A stretch of DNA of 55,693 nt from Bacteroidota bacterium (GCA_947470895.1 CANIVF010000024.1:1-55693); one strand, 5' to 3'. Positions 7,174 through 17,076 are shown, counted from the stretch's first letter. Program-made: numbers and translations. The notes: generated by a model not told the origin, from the letters alone.

Positions 7174-9537
7174 ATGACTTTTCCTTTAGAAATTGAGCAA
7201 CGACTTGGTTTCGATCAGATTCGATCGAAACTTACAAACTATTGCCAGGGTCCATTGGGAGTTCAGCAGGTAGCGGATATGACATTCACATCAGTTTACC
7301 ATGATGTGTTCGTATTATTAAGACAAAATTTTGAATTCAAACTTATAATTGAGTCAGGAAAGGAATTTCCTTCAACGCTTCATAGTAGTCCGGAAGAACA
7401 TTTCAAAAGAGCTGCGATCGAAGGCAGCTACCTCGAAGAGGAAGCCTTTCATCAAATAATAAAGTCGTTACAAATTATAGCCGACTGTAAACATTTTTTT
7501 AAGCAGCATCAGGAAGTATATCTGGAGATTTTTAAAATATCTTCAGTAATACCTGAACTTGGTGGCCTGATCAAAAACCTTCAAGCAAAGTTTGATGATC
7601 ATGGCCAGGTGCGCGATAGTGCCAGTGTTGAACTAGCAAAAATTAGAAAGAGTTTACATACCGAGCAGCTCAGAGTGAAGCGCCTGATGGATCAGCTTTT
7701 TCGACATGCTGCTGACCAAGGTTGGGTTCCTGAAGGAGTTTCAGCAGCCATTCGTAATGGTCGCCTTGTGATTCCGGTACTTGCCGAACACAAGAGAAAA
7801 ATCAAAGGTTTTGTGGTGGACGAATCGGCAACCGGCCAAACCATTTATCTGGAGCCGGCTGAGGTGTTGGAGGCGAATAATGAAATACGTGATTTGCAAC
7901 ATGCTGAAAGGAGAGAAGTGATAAAGATTCTCAAAGAGTTGACATCCTTGGTAAGGATACATCTCCATGAACTGTACCCTTCATTTCATTTTTTGGGAGT
8001 TATCGATTTCACGCTGGCGAAGGCAAAGTTTTCCATAGACATCCAAGCAGAAATGCCTCATTTGAAAGATCGTCCAGATCTTAACTGGCTTCATGCAAGG
8101 CATCCGCTTCTTTATTTGAGTTTAAAGGGAAAGCGGGAAGTTGTTCCACTTACTATTGATTTAACCTTTGAGATTCCTTTTCTCTTGATATCAGGACCAA
8201 ACGCAGGAGGAAAATCAGTTTGTCTTAAAACAGTAGGCTTGATCCAATACATGGTGCAATGTGGTTTGCTGCCATCGTTGCATGATAAGTCAACAGTAGG
8301 AATTTTTAAGAGTATATTCCTTGATATTGGGGATCAGCAATCCATCGAAAATGACTTAAGTACTTACAGTTCTCATTTGAAGAACATGAGTTTTTTTATT
8401 CAACATTCAGATCATAAAACCCTGGTGCTCATGGATGAGTTGGGGTCTGGAACCGATCCAAATTTTGGTGGCGGAATTTCTGAATCTATATTGACCGATC
8501 TGACTCAAAGAAAAGTTTGGGGCATTGCTACTACGCATTATTACAATTTGAAATTATTTGCCAGCAATCATTCGGGTATAAAAAATGGCGCGATGCAATT
8601 TGATTCAAAGAAGTTAGAGCCGTTGTTTAAGCTTGAGATTGGAAAGCCAGGAAGTTCATTTGCTTTGGAGATTGCCCGTAAAACAGGTCTGCCTTTGCTA
8701 ACACTTCAGCGTGCTGAAAAAATTATCGGAACGGAACTGACTGGTTTGGAAACCCTAATGAAATCAGTAGCGGAAGAAAAGCAAATGTTGGACAAGCGAA
8801 AGCGCGAGATTGAGCAGAGAGAAAGGAAGTTGCAGGAAACATTGACTCACTACCAATCTTTGTCAAGCGAGTTAGAAGGAAAGAAAAAGGAAATCATCAA
8901 TAAGGCGAAGGATGAAGCTTCTTTATTACTTAGGGAAACAAACCGGGAAATAGAGAAAACGATAAGACACATTCGCGAAAATAAAGCTGAGAAAAAGGAG
9001 ACTAAAAAAGTAAGAGAAGGATTACAGACTTTGGTGTCAAAAGTGCAAACACCCTCTAGGGAAGTTGAGCGCAAGAAGGAAAATATTATTGAAGGAGATA
9101 AGGTGCGTTTGGTTGGACAGGAAGTTACTGGTACTGTGCTTTCCATTAAAAATGATGCTGCGATCGTGCAATTCGGTGACTTACGGTCAACAGTAAAAAC
9201 AAAAAGATTAATTCGTAGTGATTTGGTTGAAGTAAATCCTTTAACCACCCGTGCAAGATCTATGGGGGTTGATGTCATGCGAAAACAGTCATATTTCAAC
9301 AGCACGTTGGATATTCGTGGCAAACGTGTGGAGGAAGTGATATCTGTTTTAGATCAATTTATTGATGATGCGATCTTGCTTGGACAATCTCAACTGAAAA
9401 TTTTGCATGGCAAAGGCGAAGGAGTGTTGAGAAAAGTCGTGAGAGATCATTTGAAGAAAGTAAAACAGATTGTTTCACTGGCAGATGAGCATGTGGAGCG
9501 TGGAGGTGCTGGAATAACGATTGTTATATTAAAATAG
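7174..9537 (+). CDS. mutS2: Endonuclease MutS2
   Basis: MutS2 is a MutS-like ATPase with a C-terminal Smr domain; members suppress recombination or act on stalled and collided ribosomes. The 787-aa protein has the core/clamp region (about 1-310), the Walker A motif SGPNAGGKS near residue 341, the Walker B segment LVLMDELGSGTDP near 415, a long lysine/glutamate coiled coil (about 520-630), a KOW-like segment (GDKVRLVGQEVTGTV), and a full Smr domain with LDIRGKR and LKILHGKGEG. ATG 7174 is chosen because the family starts close to the hydrophobic EIEQRLGFDQI stretch. Its stop codon lies inside the following terminator stem. Confidence 0.95.
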   Translation: MTFPLEIEQRLGFDQIRSKLTNYCQGPLGVQQVADMTFTSVYHDVFVLLRQNFEFKLIIESGKEFPSTLHSSPEEHFKRAAIEGSYLEEEAFHQIIKSLQIIADCKHFFKQHQEVYLEIFKISSVIPELGGLIKNLQAKFDDHGQVRDSASVELAKIRKSLHTEQLRVKRLMDQLFRHAADQGWVPEGVSAAIRNGRLVIPVLAEHKRKIKGFVVDESATGQTIYLEPAEVLEANNEIRDLQHAERREVIKILKELTSLVRIHLHELYPSFHFLGVIDFTLAKAKFSIDIQAEMPHLKDRPDLNWLHARHPLLYLSLKGKREVVPLTIDLTFEIPFLLISGPNAGGKSVCLKTVGLIQYMVQCGLLPSLHDKSTVGIFKSIFLDIGDQQSIENDLSTYSSHLKNMSFFIQHSDHKTLVLMDELGSGTDPNFGGGISESILTDLTQRKVWGIATTHYYNLKLFASNHSGIKNGAMQFDSKKLEPLFKLEIGKPGSSFALEIARKTGLPLLTLQRAEKIIGTELTGLETLMKSVAEEKQMLDKRKREIEQRERKLQETLTHYQSLSSELEGKKKEIINKAKDEASLLLRETNREIEKTIRHIRENKAEKKETKKVREGLQTLVSKVQTPSREVERKKENIIEGDKVRLVGQEVTGTVLSIKNDAAIVQFGDLRSTVKTKRLIRSDLVEVNPLTTRARSMGVDVMRKQSYFNSTLDIRGKRVEEVISVLDQFIDDAILLGQSQLKILHGKGEGVLRKVVRDHLKKVKQIVSLADEHVERGGAGITIVILK

Positions 9538-9566
9538 AAAACCCTGCTTATGGTAGGGTTTTCTAT
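9534..9566. terminator. Rho-independent terminator between mutS2 and the lipocalin-like gene
   Basis: A perfect 12-bp inverted repeat (ATAGAAAACCCT / AGGGTTTTCTAT) with a 9-nt loop. The mutS2 stop codon is part of the left arm. A-rich and T-rich flanks on both sides let it serve both convergent genes. Confidence 0.8.
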
Positions 9567-9584
9567 TAGTTAGTAGTTTTCTAA

Positions 9585-10049
9585 TCAAAGTTTAAAGGTA
9601 AACACCCACTGACCCTTTACTACGCCTGTGCGGGAATACCCAGCACCATTAAAGGTGAAAGTGATTGAAAGTGTTGTTTCTGTTACAGCATAAGTCATGG
9701 CCAATTCATCGGCCGTTGACTTATCACGAATTACCTGAGTTTCAGGAGCAGCTCCAAATTCCCAACTACCACTTGATTTCCATGGGCTCAATAGGGGTCT
9801 TCCTGAAGTGCTATAGCCGAAAGAAGTATTTCCTTTTGTGCCAGATATAACCAGTTGAAAGGATGGATAATCAGCTTTTTTGTCTATTCCGTCAAGAGTA
9901 ACAGTGTTTATTTTCCACGTTTTTGAAAGCTTTCCAAGTTGCACATCAGATACAGACTCTGAAGCTGGATCATCACCACCACAACTAGAGTAGGTGAGCA
10001 AAGTGGCAACCAAGCCAAGAAGTGAGAGAATTCTAAATGCTTTCATCAT
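9585..10049 (-). CDS. Lipocalin-like lipoprotein
   Basis: A 154-aa lipoprotein: signal peptide FRILSLLGLVATLLTYSSC with lipobox YSSC, then a glycine/aspartate spacer and a small beta-barrel domain. The LGKLSKTWKINTVTLDG segment resembles the first strand (G-x-W) of Bacteroidota lipocalin-like proteins, and the end is strand-rich (LSITFTFNG, GQWVFTFKL). The usual ligand is unknown. Two adjacent ATGs (10049, 10046) could start it. It is a single gene, convergent with mutS2. The lipocalin call is by pattern and moderate. Confidence 0.65.
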   Translation of the reverse strand: MMKAFRILSLLGLVATLLTYSSCGGDDPASESVSDVQLGKLSKTWKINTVTLDGIDKKADYPSFQLVISGTKGNTSFGYSTSGRPLLSPWKSSGSWEFGAAPETQVIRDKSTADELAMTYAVTETTLSITFTFNGAGYSRTGVVKGQWVFTFKL

Positions 10050-10150
10050 GTAATGGTTTAACAATTTAAACTTAATCAAATTGGAATTGCAAAAAAAATG
10101 GACCTCCAACTATTCTCAAAAATTTCTGTTTTAATGATATACTTCGAGCA

Positions 10151-10777
10151 TCAGTAACCTTTTTTGTAAGCTAGAATATCAATTTCATGAGCATGGGGCG
10201 GATATTCGTGATCTTGATTGGAGGCAATGAAAACCAGTTTTTTATCTGAAACTTGTTCCAGATGCCTACTATACCAATCCATTGATTTACGATCCAGATT
10301 AGTGGTAGGTTCATCGAGGAATAGCGCGCTGCATTGTGAATAAAAGGCTAGGCCCAACTTTAATCGCTGTCGCATGCCTGACGAAAAGTTGGCAATTACT
10401 TTATCACGGGCATGATTTAATTCTAATAACTCGATCACCTCTTCCAAAGATTTATGATCTCGTATTTCCTTAAATGAAAAGTGGAATTTCACCATTTCGT
10501 TCAGTGTGAATTCGTCAATCAGATCCATGTATGGTGTGGCGATGGCCACGTGCTTGAAGAGGTCAGATTGGGCAATTTTCAGCCCATTTATTTCGAACGA
10601 AACGGATCCCACGCTGGGCACCATTTGCCCCCATAGCACTTGCAATAGAGTAGATTTACCTGAACCGTTAGGTCCTACAATAGCATAGGTGCCTGGAGTG
10701 TTGAACTGGTAATTGAGGTCCTTAAAAATCCATTCGCGATTAAATCGTTTGCTTAGATTTTTTGCGATTAACCTCAT
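10151..10777 (-). CDS. ABC transporter ATP-binding protein
   Basis: A 208-aa ATPase subunit with Walker A GPNGSGKST near residue 36, Q-loop around IATPYMDL, signature NFSSGMRQRLKLG near 131 and Walker B ALFLDEPTTNLD near 152; the H-loop histidine is replaced by the local sequence IASNQDHEY. No permease is adjacent. It overlaps the lpxA stop by 4 nt and is therefore the third gene of lpxC-fabZ / lpxA. A role in envelope lipid handling is possible but is supported only by this coupling. Confidence 0.8.
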   Translation of the reverse strand: MRLIAKNLSKRFNREWIFKDLNYQFNTPGTYAIVGPNGSGKSTLLQVLWGQMVPSVGSVSFEINGLKIAQSDLFKHVAIATPYMDLIDEFTLNEMVKFHFSFKEIRDHKSLEEVIELLELNHARDKVIANFSSGMRQRLKLGLAFYSQCSALFLDEPTTNLDRKSMDWYSRHLEQVSDKKLVFIASNQDHEYPPHAHEIDILAYKKGY

Positions 10778-11574
10778 TCAACCGAAGCAGAGTTGGTTGT
10801 AAAACCCTTCATTACACCACGCTCGCTGGTGCGGATGAAGGAAATGATATAGTCACGCTCTACGCTATAAGATAATTCCGTCTCTACTAGATCAATCGCT
10901 TTTGAATTGTTGAGACCTTTCAGAAAGATATAGCGGTATACTTCCTGTATCTCACTGATTTTTTCGGTAGAGAATCCTCTTCTTCGTAATCCTACGGTAT
11001 TTACTCCTGCGTAGGTAAGTGGTTCGCGGGCCGCTTTGGTAAAGGGTGGAACATCTTTTCTAACCAATGAACCACCAGAGATCATAACGTGCGCTCCTAC
11101 TTTTACGAATTGGTGCAATGCACTTGCTCCACCAATAATCGCCCAATCCTCAATGGTTACATGCCCGGCAACCTGAACGGTGTTGGCAATTATACAATTA
11201 TTGCCCACCGTGCAATCATGTGCAATATGTACGTAGGCCATAAGCAGGCAGTTGTTACCCACAATTGTCTTAAACTTATCTGAGGTGCCTTTGCTTATAG
11301 TGACAAATTCGCGGATAACCGTGTTGTCGCCAATAAATGTTTCGGTATCCTCACCGGCAAACTTCAAATCCTGAGGAACGGCTGAAATGGATGCCCCTGG
11401 AAATACTTTCACATTTTTACCAAGTCGTGCACCTTCCCAAATTACTGCATTCGGGCCAATCCAACTATTGTCGCCAATCACCACATTTGATTTGATGGTT
11501 GCGAACGGTTCTATGATAACATTGTTGCCAATTTTCGCCTCTGGGTGAACGTTGGCTAAAGGAGAATAAATCAT
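10774..11574 (-). CDS. lpxA: UDP-N-acetylglucosamine acyltransferase LpxA
   Basis: First enzyme of lipid A synthesis: moves a 3-hydroxyacyl chain from ACP to the 3-OH of UDP-GlcNAc in the cytoplasm. The 266-aa protein is a left-handed beta helix built of hexapeptide repeats (IGNNVII, IGDNSWI, GKNVKV). The catalytic histidine lies in AYVHIAHDCTVGNN near residue 121, and HQFVKVGAHVMISGGS plus the helical C-terminal domain (GLRRRGFS) are present. The ATG overlaps the lpxC-fabZ stop (ATGA). Length and motifs are normal for the family. Confidence 0.96.
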   Translation of the reverse strand: MIYSPLANVHPEAKIGNNVIIEPFATIKSNVVIGDNSWIGPNAVIWEGARLGKNVKVFPGASISAVPQDLKFAGEDTETFIGDNTVIREFVTISKGTSDKFKTIVGNNCLLMAYVHIAHDCTVGNNCIIANTVQVAGHVTIEDWAIIGGASALHQFVKVGAHVMISGGSLVRKDVPPFTKAAREPLTYAGVNTVGLRRRGFSTEKISEIQEVYRYIFLKGLNNSKAIDLVETELSYSVERDYIISFIRTSERGVMKGFTTNSASVE

Positions 11575-12971
11575 GAATCTTTTCGTACTATACTTGCTGT
11601 CATAGTGCCTTCACATACTAGCGTATTGCCCACGTAGGCACGACCTCTCATTTTGGCGATGCCTCTTTTTATTGGTGCCAAAAGGTCACATTGAATTACG
11701 AGTGTATCGCCTGGCAAAACCATTTTTCTAAATCTACATTCGTCAATGCCTAGGAAGTAAGTCCAGTAATTTTCCGGATCAGGTACTGTGTTAAGCACCA
11801 AAATACCGCCTACCTGTGTCATTGCTTCTACTTGCAATACACCAGGCATTACAGGGTTGCCCGGAAAATGACCTTGAAAGAAAGGCTCGTTCATGGTCAC
11901 ATTTTTAATTCCACAGACGGTCTCCTGATCGAGGTAAATAACTTTATCAACCAACAAGAACGGGTAGCGATGAGGAAGGGTATTAACGATGTGGTTAATG
12001 TCCATTACCGGAGGTAAACTTGGATTGTAGCGAGGCACACCTTTTTTATCGGCATCGGCCATCGCTTTTTTCAATTTTTTAGCAAAGGCAACATTGGCTG
12101 CGTGTCCAGGTCTTGCCGCTAAAATCTGGGCTTTTAGAGGACGGCCGGCAAGTGACAAATCACCCACCACATCCAATAGTTTATGACGTGCCGGCTCATT
12201 GTTATAGCGCAGCTCAATATTATTAAGAATGCCTTCTTTTTTTACTTCTACTTTAGGCTTGCCAAGCATTTTGGCAATACTGTCTAGTTCGTGTGCTTCT
12301 ACTACACGATCGACAATAACAATGGCATTATTTAAATCCCCACCTTTTATCAGATTGTTTTTGTAAAGCATTTCAAGCTCATGCAAAAAACAAAAGGTAC
12401 GGCATGAAGCAATTTCTTTTTCAAACTGACGGATATTGGTTATGGATGCGTGCTGACTACCTAAAACAGGGGAGTTGTAGTCGATCATCACAGTTACACG
12501 ATAATCATCTAGTGGTAAGGCAGCGATCTCTACATTACGTGCAGCCTCACGATAAAAAATGCTATCCTGAACTTCAAAGAAATCGCGCAACGCATTTTGT
12601 TCTTCGGTCTCGGCTTCTTTCAATACGTTTACAAATTGGATTGAACTTCCATCCATAATAGGAGCTTCAGGGCCATCCAGTTGAATCAACACATTGTCAA
12701 TTTCCAAACCAACGCATGCTGCAAGGGTATGTTCAATAGTACTTACCCGGGCTCCACTCTGCTCAATAGTTGTTCCGCGAGATACATCAACCACACGATC
12801 ACAGTCTGCATCGATAATGGGAGACCCTGGCAAGTCAATCCTCTGAAATTTAATTCCATGATTAGGCTTTGCCGGAAGGAAAGTCATGTTTGTTTGCACG
12901 CCTGTGTGGAGTCCCACTCCGGAAAGCGTTACCGATTTTTTTATCGTCTGCTGCTTGTGGTTTAAGCTCAT
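11571..12971 (-). CDS. lpxC-fabZ: Bifunctional UDP-3-O-acyl-GlcNAc deacetylase / 3-hydroxyacyl-ACP dehydratase
   Basis: A fusion found across Bacteroidota. The LpxC half (about residues 1-295) commits the pathway by deacetylating UDP-3-O-acyl-GlcNAc; its zinc ligands are in EHTLAA near 81 and in HKLLDVVGDL near 243, with the catalytic GHAAN-type histidine near 270. The FabZ half (about 320-466) dehydrates 3-hydroxyacyl-ACP; it shows LPHRYPFLLVD, GHFPGNPVMPGVLQVEAMAQ-like text with the catalytic glutamate, and the hot-dog fold end. ATG 12971 is used because an exact -7 box lies 15 nt upstream, inside the longer reading frame. Confidence 0.96.
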   Translation of the reverse strand: MSLNHKQQTIKKSVTLSGVGLHTGVQTNMTFLPAKPNHGIKFQRIDLPGSPIIDADCDRVVDVSRGTTIEQSGARVSTIEHTLAACVGLEIDNVLIQLDGPEAPIMDGSSIQFVNVLKEAETEEQNALRDFFEVQDSIFYREAARNVEIAALPLDDYRVTVMIDYNSPVLGSQHASITNIRQFEKEIASCRTFCFLHELEMLYKNNLIKGGDLNNAIVIVDRVVEAHELDSIAKMLGKPKVEVKKEGILNNIELRYNNEPARHKLLDVVGDLSLAGRPLKAQILAARPGHAANVAFAKKLKKAMADADKKGVPRYNPSLPPVMDINHIVNTLPHRYPFLLVDKVIYLDQETVCGIKNVTMNEPFFQGHFPGNPVMPGVLQVEAMTQVGGILVLNTVPDPENYWTYFLGIDECRFRKMVLPGDTLVIQCDLLAPIKRGIAKMRGRAYVGNTLVCEGTMTASIVRKDS

Positions 12972-12985
12972 ATTAAAAAAGTGTG

Positions 12986-12993
12986 CAAATTTA
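12986..12993 (-). promoter_or_regulatory. Promoter of lpxC-fabZ (TAAATTTG with TTG 20 nt upstream)
   Basis: Exact -7 box TAAATTTG on the minus strand, with a TTTG sequence 20 nt further upstream fitting the -33 element. It is one of the most complete promoters in the window and fixes the lpxC start at 12971. Confidence 0.65.
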
Positions 12994-13080
12994 ACCCTGA
13001 TTATGGGGATTATCAAAAAAGTCTACGATTGCCTGAAAAGGGCCTATTTTACCGGCTTTAGACTCCTTATGATGTGATCT

Positions 13081-14160
13081 TTAGGTGTCAGATCCGTTAC
13101 TGGCGGTGTCTGGTGTTGAAGTAGTTGCACCCCTAATCTTTTTCTCTAGCTGTCTCAACCGATAGTTGATATCTGGCAATTGTTTAAATACGGCATAGGA
13201 CCGGAAGAAAGCCTTCACATCGATAACAGGGGAGCCGAATAGCCGCTGTCCTTCTTCTGTAAATGATTTTCCAATTCCAGCTTGTGCACCAACGCTAGTT
13301 TTATTTGCGATAACAAGATGCCCGGCAATACCAACTTGTCCTGCTATTACGCAATTCTCGCCAATTTTAGTTGACCCCGATATACCTGTTTGAGCCGCGA
13401 TAACGGTATTTTTTCCTATTTCAACATTGTGAGCAATCTGAATCAGATTATCCATTTTCACACCTTTGCGAATGATGGTAGCATCACCAAACAAAGTAGC
13501 ACAATCAATGGTTGTATTCGCACCAATGGTTACGTTGTCTTCAATCAATACATTACCTAATTGAGGAATGGTCTTATAGGTTCCGTCTTCTTGAGGAGCA
13601 AATCCAAACCCATCACTTCCAACAACAGTGCCTGCATGAATGACGCAATTTGCTCCCACCTGAGTTCCTGCATATAATTTTACGTTGGGATGCAGGATTG
13701 TATTGTCACCAATCGTTGTATTGTCGCCAATGAATACCAGGGGGTATATTTTTACATTATCACCAATCTTAACATTACTGCCAATGTATGAGAAAGCACC
13801 TCTGTAAATACCAGATCCCGTTATGGAGTTATCGCCAATAAATGATGGTTGCTCAATACCGGTCTTCTGAAATGAAATCAATCTATGATAATGTTCCAAC
13901 AGTGTGGTGAAACTGGAGTATGGGTCATCCACCAGAATGAGCGTACAGGAAATATTTTTTTTTGCTTGAAAATCTTTTTTCACGATAACAGCACTGGCAT
14001 TAGTCGTGTAAATGAACTGTTCATACTTAGGGTTTGATAGAAAAGCAATATGTCCTTTTTTAGCATCTTGTATTTTTGCAAGCATACCGATCTTTTCAGA
14101 TCCATCTCCAGTAATTTTTCCACCCAGCATGGCGGCAATTTGCGAGATGCTAAACTCCAT
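13081..14160 (-). CDS. lpxD: UDP-3-O-acylglucosamine N-acyltransferase LpxD
   Basis: Third enzyme of lipid A synthesis: adds the N-linked 3-hydroxyacyl chain to UDP-3-O-acyl-glucosamine. The 359-aa protein has the N-terminal uridine-binding domain ([14 protein letters not shown] to about residue 100), a long hexapeptide beta helix (IGDNVKI, IGDNTTI, IGENCVI), the catalytic histidine in [11 protein letters not shown] near 245 and [11 protein letters not shown], and a C-terminal helix ([11 protein letters not shown]). It precedes lpxC-fabZ by 109 bp and has its own -7 box, with a second promoter before lpxC. Confidence 0.96.
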   Translation of the reverse strand: MEFSISQIAAMLGGKITGDGSEKIGMLAKIQDAKKGHIAFLSNPKYEQFIYTTNASAVIVKKDFQAKKNISCTLILVDDPYSSFTTLLEHYHRLISFQKTGIEQPSFIGDNSITGSGIYRGAFSYIGSNVKIGDNVKIYPLVFIGDNTTIGDNTILHPNVKLYAGTQVGANCVIHAGTVVGSDGFGFAPQEDGTYKTIPQLGNVLIEDNVTIGANTTIDCATLFGDATIIRKGVKMDNLIQIAHNVEIGKNTVIAAQTGISGSTKIGENCVIAGQVGIAGHLVIANKTSVGAQAGIGKSFTEEGQRLFGSPVIDVKAFFRSYAVFKQLPDINYRLRQLEKKIRGATTSTPDTASNGSDT

Positions 14161-14226
14161 AATGGTTGAATGAGTGATTGAATGGGAGCATGATTAATTT
14201 CAGTTCAATTATTGAGAAAGTGCCAT

Positions 14227-15456
14227 CTACAAAGATACATTTTTGGGCCAGCATAAATAGTTTTTTTCAACGATTTTGCTGATCGCCTTGATGCTGGGAA
14301 GATCTGAAGCATGTGCGATATCAATTACTTCTCCTTGCTTGGTAAGAATGTTGATGGATTTTCCTCCAGATACATAGGCTTCGTTACTAACGGTACCCAA
14401 TGAATAAAGATAATTGGTTTCGTTCCTTAGAATTCCATAGACTTGATGAATCTCCTGTCGTACTTTTTCAACCATGCTCTTACGAATGGGATCGGTCGTT
14501 AATGTGATCTGAAACAATTCGCGAATCATTAGGCGATTACACAATCCGGAGAGAATGGCATCAGGATGATTTCTCCAAAACTTCATCGCTCCCCATATGT
14601 CATGGTCATCCATCTGGCCAAAGGCATCTAATAGTTCTGGTTTATTACTAAAATCCTCAATGGTGTAAGCGTTAGTTAACAAATCCTTAAGTGGCGGAGA
14701 GGCAACCAGGTCTTCACCTGCTCGCAACAGATACTGGGCTCTTCGAATGATATTCACAATCATGCGTTCGGCACTCAATGCGGTCTTGTGCAAATACACT
14801 TGCCAATACATGAGTCTTCGTGAATGCAGAAAACTTTCAATGCTGTAAATGCCCTTTTCTTCCACGACCAATTCATCATGGTGCACCGAGAGCATGGAGA
14901 TAATCCGATCAACCCCAATAGTTCCTTCCAGCACACCAGTAAAAAAGCTATCCCTTTTAAGATAATCAAGTCGATCAATATCAAGCTGACTGCTGATAAG
15001 CTGATGAAAAAACTTTCGGGGATACGTGTTTCTGAAAAAACTAATAGTCAGGTCTAATTCACCATTAAATTGCTTATTCAAGGTTTTCATGAAAAGAAAG
15101 GAAAGACTCTCATGATGTACTTCTTGCAGTAACGTTTCTTCCAGCGCATGAGAAAGTGGCCCGTGACCAATGTCGTGAAGAAGAATAGCTATAAGAGCAG
15201 CTTGAGCCTCCTGATCACTGATTTCTATTCCTTTCAGGCGAAGATTGTCGATCACGCGATTCATTAAATGCAAAGCTCCTAATGCATGATGAAACCGGGT
15301 GTGCTGAGCCCCAGGATAAACGAGGTTGCTTAGGCCTAATTGTTTTATGTGCCGAAGTCGTTGAAAGTAGGGGTGTTGAATCAAATCATAGATCAGTTCA
15401 TTCTGAATAGATATGAATCCATACACGGGGTCGTTAATGATTTTCTTTTTGTTCAA
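14227..15456 (-). CDS. HD domain phosphohydrolase (dGTPase-like)
   Basis: A 409-aa cytoplasmic HD-superfamily protein. Metal-binding residues are visible as H in QHTRFHHALGALHL near residue 54 and the HD pair in AILLHDIGHGPLSHALE near 95, followed by YLKRDSFFTGV, typical of SAMHD1/YdhJ-like HD proteins that act on nucleotides. The substrate is not known. The start is a TTG at 15456: homologues begin with this NKKKIINDPVYGFI stretch and no ATG is nearby upstream. It is divergent from porX and its 3' end overlaps the lpxD promoter box. Confidence 0.85.
   Translation of the reverse strand: MNKKKIINDPVYGFISIQNELIYDLIQHPYFQRLRHIKQLGLSNLVYPGAQHTRFHHALGALHLMNRVIDNLRLKGIEISDQEAQAALIAILLHDIGHGPLSHALEETLLQEVHHESLSFLFMKTLNKQFNGELDLTISFFRNTYPRKFFHQLISSQLDIDRLDYLKRDSFFTGVLEGTIGVDRIISMLSVHHDELVVEEKGIYSIESFLHSRRLMYWQVYLHKTALSAERMIVNIIRRAQYLLRAGEDLVASPPLKDLLTNAYTIEDFSNKPELLDAFGQMDDHDIWGAMKFWRNHPDAILSGLCNRLMIRELFQITLTTDPIRKSMVEKVRQEIHQVYGILRNETNYLYSLGTVSNEAYVSGGKSINILTKQGEVIDIAHASDLPSIKAISKIVEKNYLCWPKNVSL
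14230..14237 (-). promoter_or_regulatory. -7 box of lpxD (TATCTTTG)
   Basis: Exact TAnnTTTG match on the minus strand inside the last codons of the HD gene, predicting a leader of about 60 nt for lpxD. Confidence 0.5.
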
Positions 15457-15485
15457 TCGAAGGGATAAGATTGAGGTTTATGATG

Positions 15486-15493
15486 TAACTTTG
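15486..15493 (+). promoter_or_regulatory. -7 box of porX (TAACTTTG)
   Basis: Exact match 24 nt before the porX ATG; predicted leader about 15-18 nt. No clear -33 TTG at the usual distance was found. Confidence 0.55.
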
Positions 15494-15516
15494 ACAGATT
15501 TTTCTAAACGATTTCC

Positions 15517-17076
15517 ATGCAAAGATATAGCATTTTGTGGGCTGATGATGAGATTGATTTGTTGAAGCCCCATATTTTGTTTCTCACACAACGCGGATAC
15601 GATATTACTCCTGTAAACAATGGTTCCGATGCCGTAGAATTAAGTGAAGCCAAACATTTTGATGTGGTGTTTCTTGACGAGCACATGCCAGGAATGTCGG
15701 GTCTGGAGGCGCTTGCCCTCATTAAAAATAATAAGCCCAATTTACCCGTGGTGATGATCACCAAGAATGAGGAAGAACAAATTATGGAGGAAGCTATTGG
15801 CGCTAAGATTGATGACTACCTGATCAAGCCCATTAACCCAAGCCAGATTCTGTTGGCCATCAAGAAAATATTGGACAACAAAAGGTTGGTGATCGAAAAG
15901 ACCAACACTAACTATCAGCAGGATTTCAGAAAGATCAGCATGGCCTTCATGGATGATATGAATCATGAACAGTGGTCTGATATTTATAAAAAGCTGGTGT
16001 TCTGGGAACTTCAAATGGAAGGTGCAGATAACAAGGATATGGCCGAAGTATTGGAGATGCAAAAGGTAGAGGCTAATTCAAATTTCTGCAAATTCATAAA
16101 ACGCCATTATGAGGGTTGGCTGAATAATCCAAATATAGATAAACCACTTCTGTCGCATCAGATCATGAAGAAGAAAGTGTTTCCTGAATTGAAGGCAGGA
16201 GAATCAACTTTTTTTATTTTGATTGATAACCTGAGATACGATCAATGGAAAGTGATTGAACCAGTGCTTTCAGAATATTTTAATGTAGATAAAGAGGAGA
16301 CTTATTATTCCATATTGCCTACTACTACTGCGTACGCGCGCAATGCTATTTTTTCAGGTATGCTCCCCTCTGAAATGGCCAAGGTGCATCCGGAATTATG
16401 GGTGGGCGAAGATGAAGACGAATCGAAGAATAATTTTGAAGATGAGTTTTTGGCCAAGCAGATTAAGAAAAATAACCTGCCTATCCGCTTTTCTTATAAT
16501 AAGATTAAGAAATTGGTGGAAGGTCGTGACCTTTCAGATTCAATCAATAATTTGTTCCACAACGATCTGAATGTGATTGTATATAATTTTGTGGATATGC
16601 TTTCGCATGCAAGAACGGACATGGCTATGGTGCGGGAGTTGGCTCCTGATGAATCGGCTTATCGCTCAATCACCAAGTCGTGGTTTATGCATTCGCCATT
16701 ATTTGATATTCTTAAAAAAATAGCGGACAAAAAATCAAAAGTGATCATCACCACCGATCACGGAACTATCCGTGTGAAACGACCCTTCAAAATAATAGGT
16801 GATCGTGCTGTAAATAGCAACTTACGCTATAAGCAAGGAAAAAATCTGGGCTATGAGGGTGCCAAAGTGATGGAGGCTTTGAAGCCGGAGCGCTTCTTTC
16901 TTCCTAAAACGAATGTTTCTACTTCCTATGTATTTGCAATAGAAGATCAGTTTTTTGCCTATCCAAATAACTATAATCACTATGTGAACATGTATAAAGA
17001 TACTTTTCAGCATGGTGGAGTAAGCCTGGAAGAGATGATCATTCCCTTTATTTTATTAACTTCGAAAAATGCCTGA
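15517..17076 (+). CDS. porX: PorX-type response regulator with PglZ domain
   Basis: In Porphyromonas and relatives PorX works with the kinase PorY to control type IX secretion. The 519-aa protein has an N-terminal receiver domain (about 1-120) with acidic pair D10/D11, phospho-acceptor D54 in VVFLDEHMPG and K104 in YLIKPINP. A helical linker (about 125-200) leads to a PglZ/alkaline-phosphatase-type domain (about 200-519) with LIDNLRYDQW, the nucleophile-region LPTTTAYARN and the metal motif ITTDHGTIRV. All key residues look intact. No porY is adjacent. It overlaps tsaE by 8 nt. Confidence 0.93.
   Translation: MQRYSILWADDEIDLLKPHILFLTQRGYDITPVNNGSDAVELSEAKHFDVVFLDEHMPGMSGLEALALIKNNKPNLPVVMITKNEEEQIMEEAIGAKIDDYLIKPINPSQILLAIKKILDNKRLVIEKTNTNYQQDFRKISMAFMDDMNHEQWSDIYKKLVFWELQMEGADNKDMAEVLEMQKVEANSNFCKFIKRHYEGWLNNPNIDKPLLSHQIMKKKVFPELKAGESTFFILIDNLRYDQWKVIEPVLSEYFNVDKEETYYSILPTTTAYARNAIFSGMLPSEMAKVHPELWVGEDEDESKNNFEDEFLAKQIKKNNLPIRFSYNKIKKLVEGRDLSDSINNLFHNDLNVIVYNFVDMLSHARTDMAMVRELAPDESAYRSITKSWFMHSPLFDILKKIADKKSKVIITTDHGTIRVKRPFKIIGDRAVNSNLRYKQGKNLGYEGAKVMEALKPERFFLPKTNVSTSYVFAIEDQFFAYPNNYNHYVNMYKDTFQHGGVSLEEMIIPFILLTSKNA

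Noticed and set aside
8850-9323. 157-codon antisense frame in mutS2
   Set aside because: Mirror of the lysine/glutamate coiled coil, giving a Ser/Phe-rich artefact.
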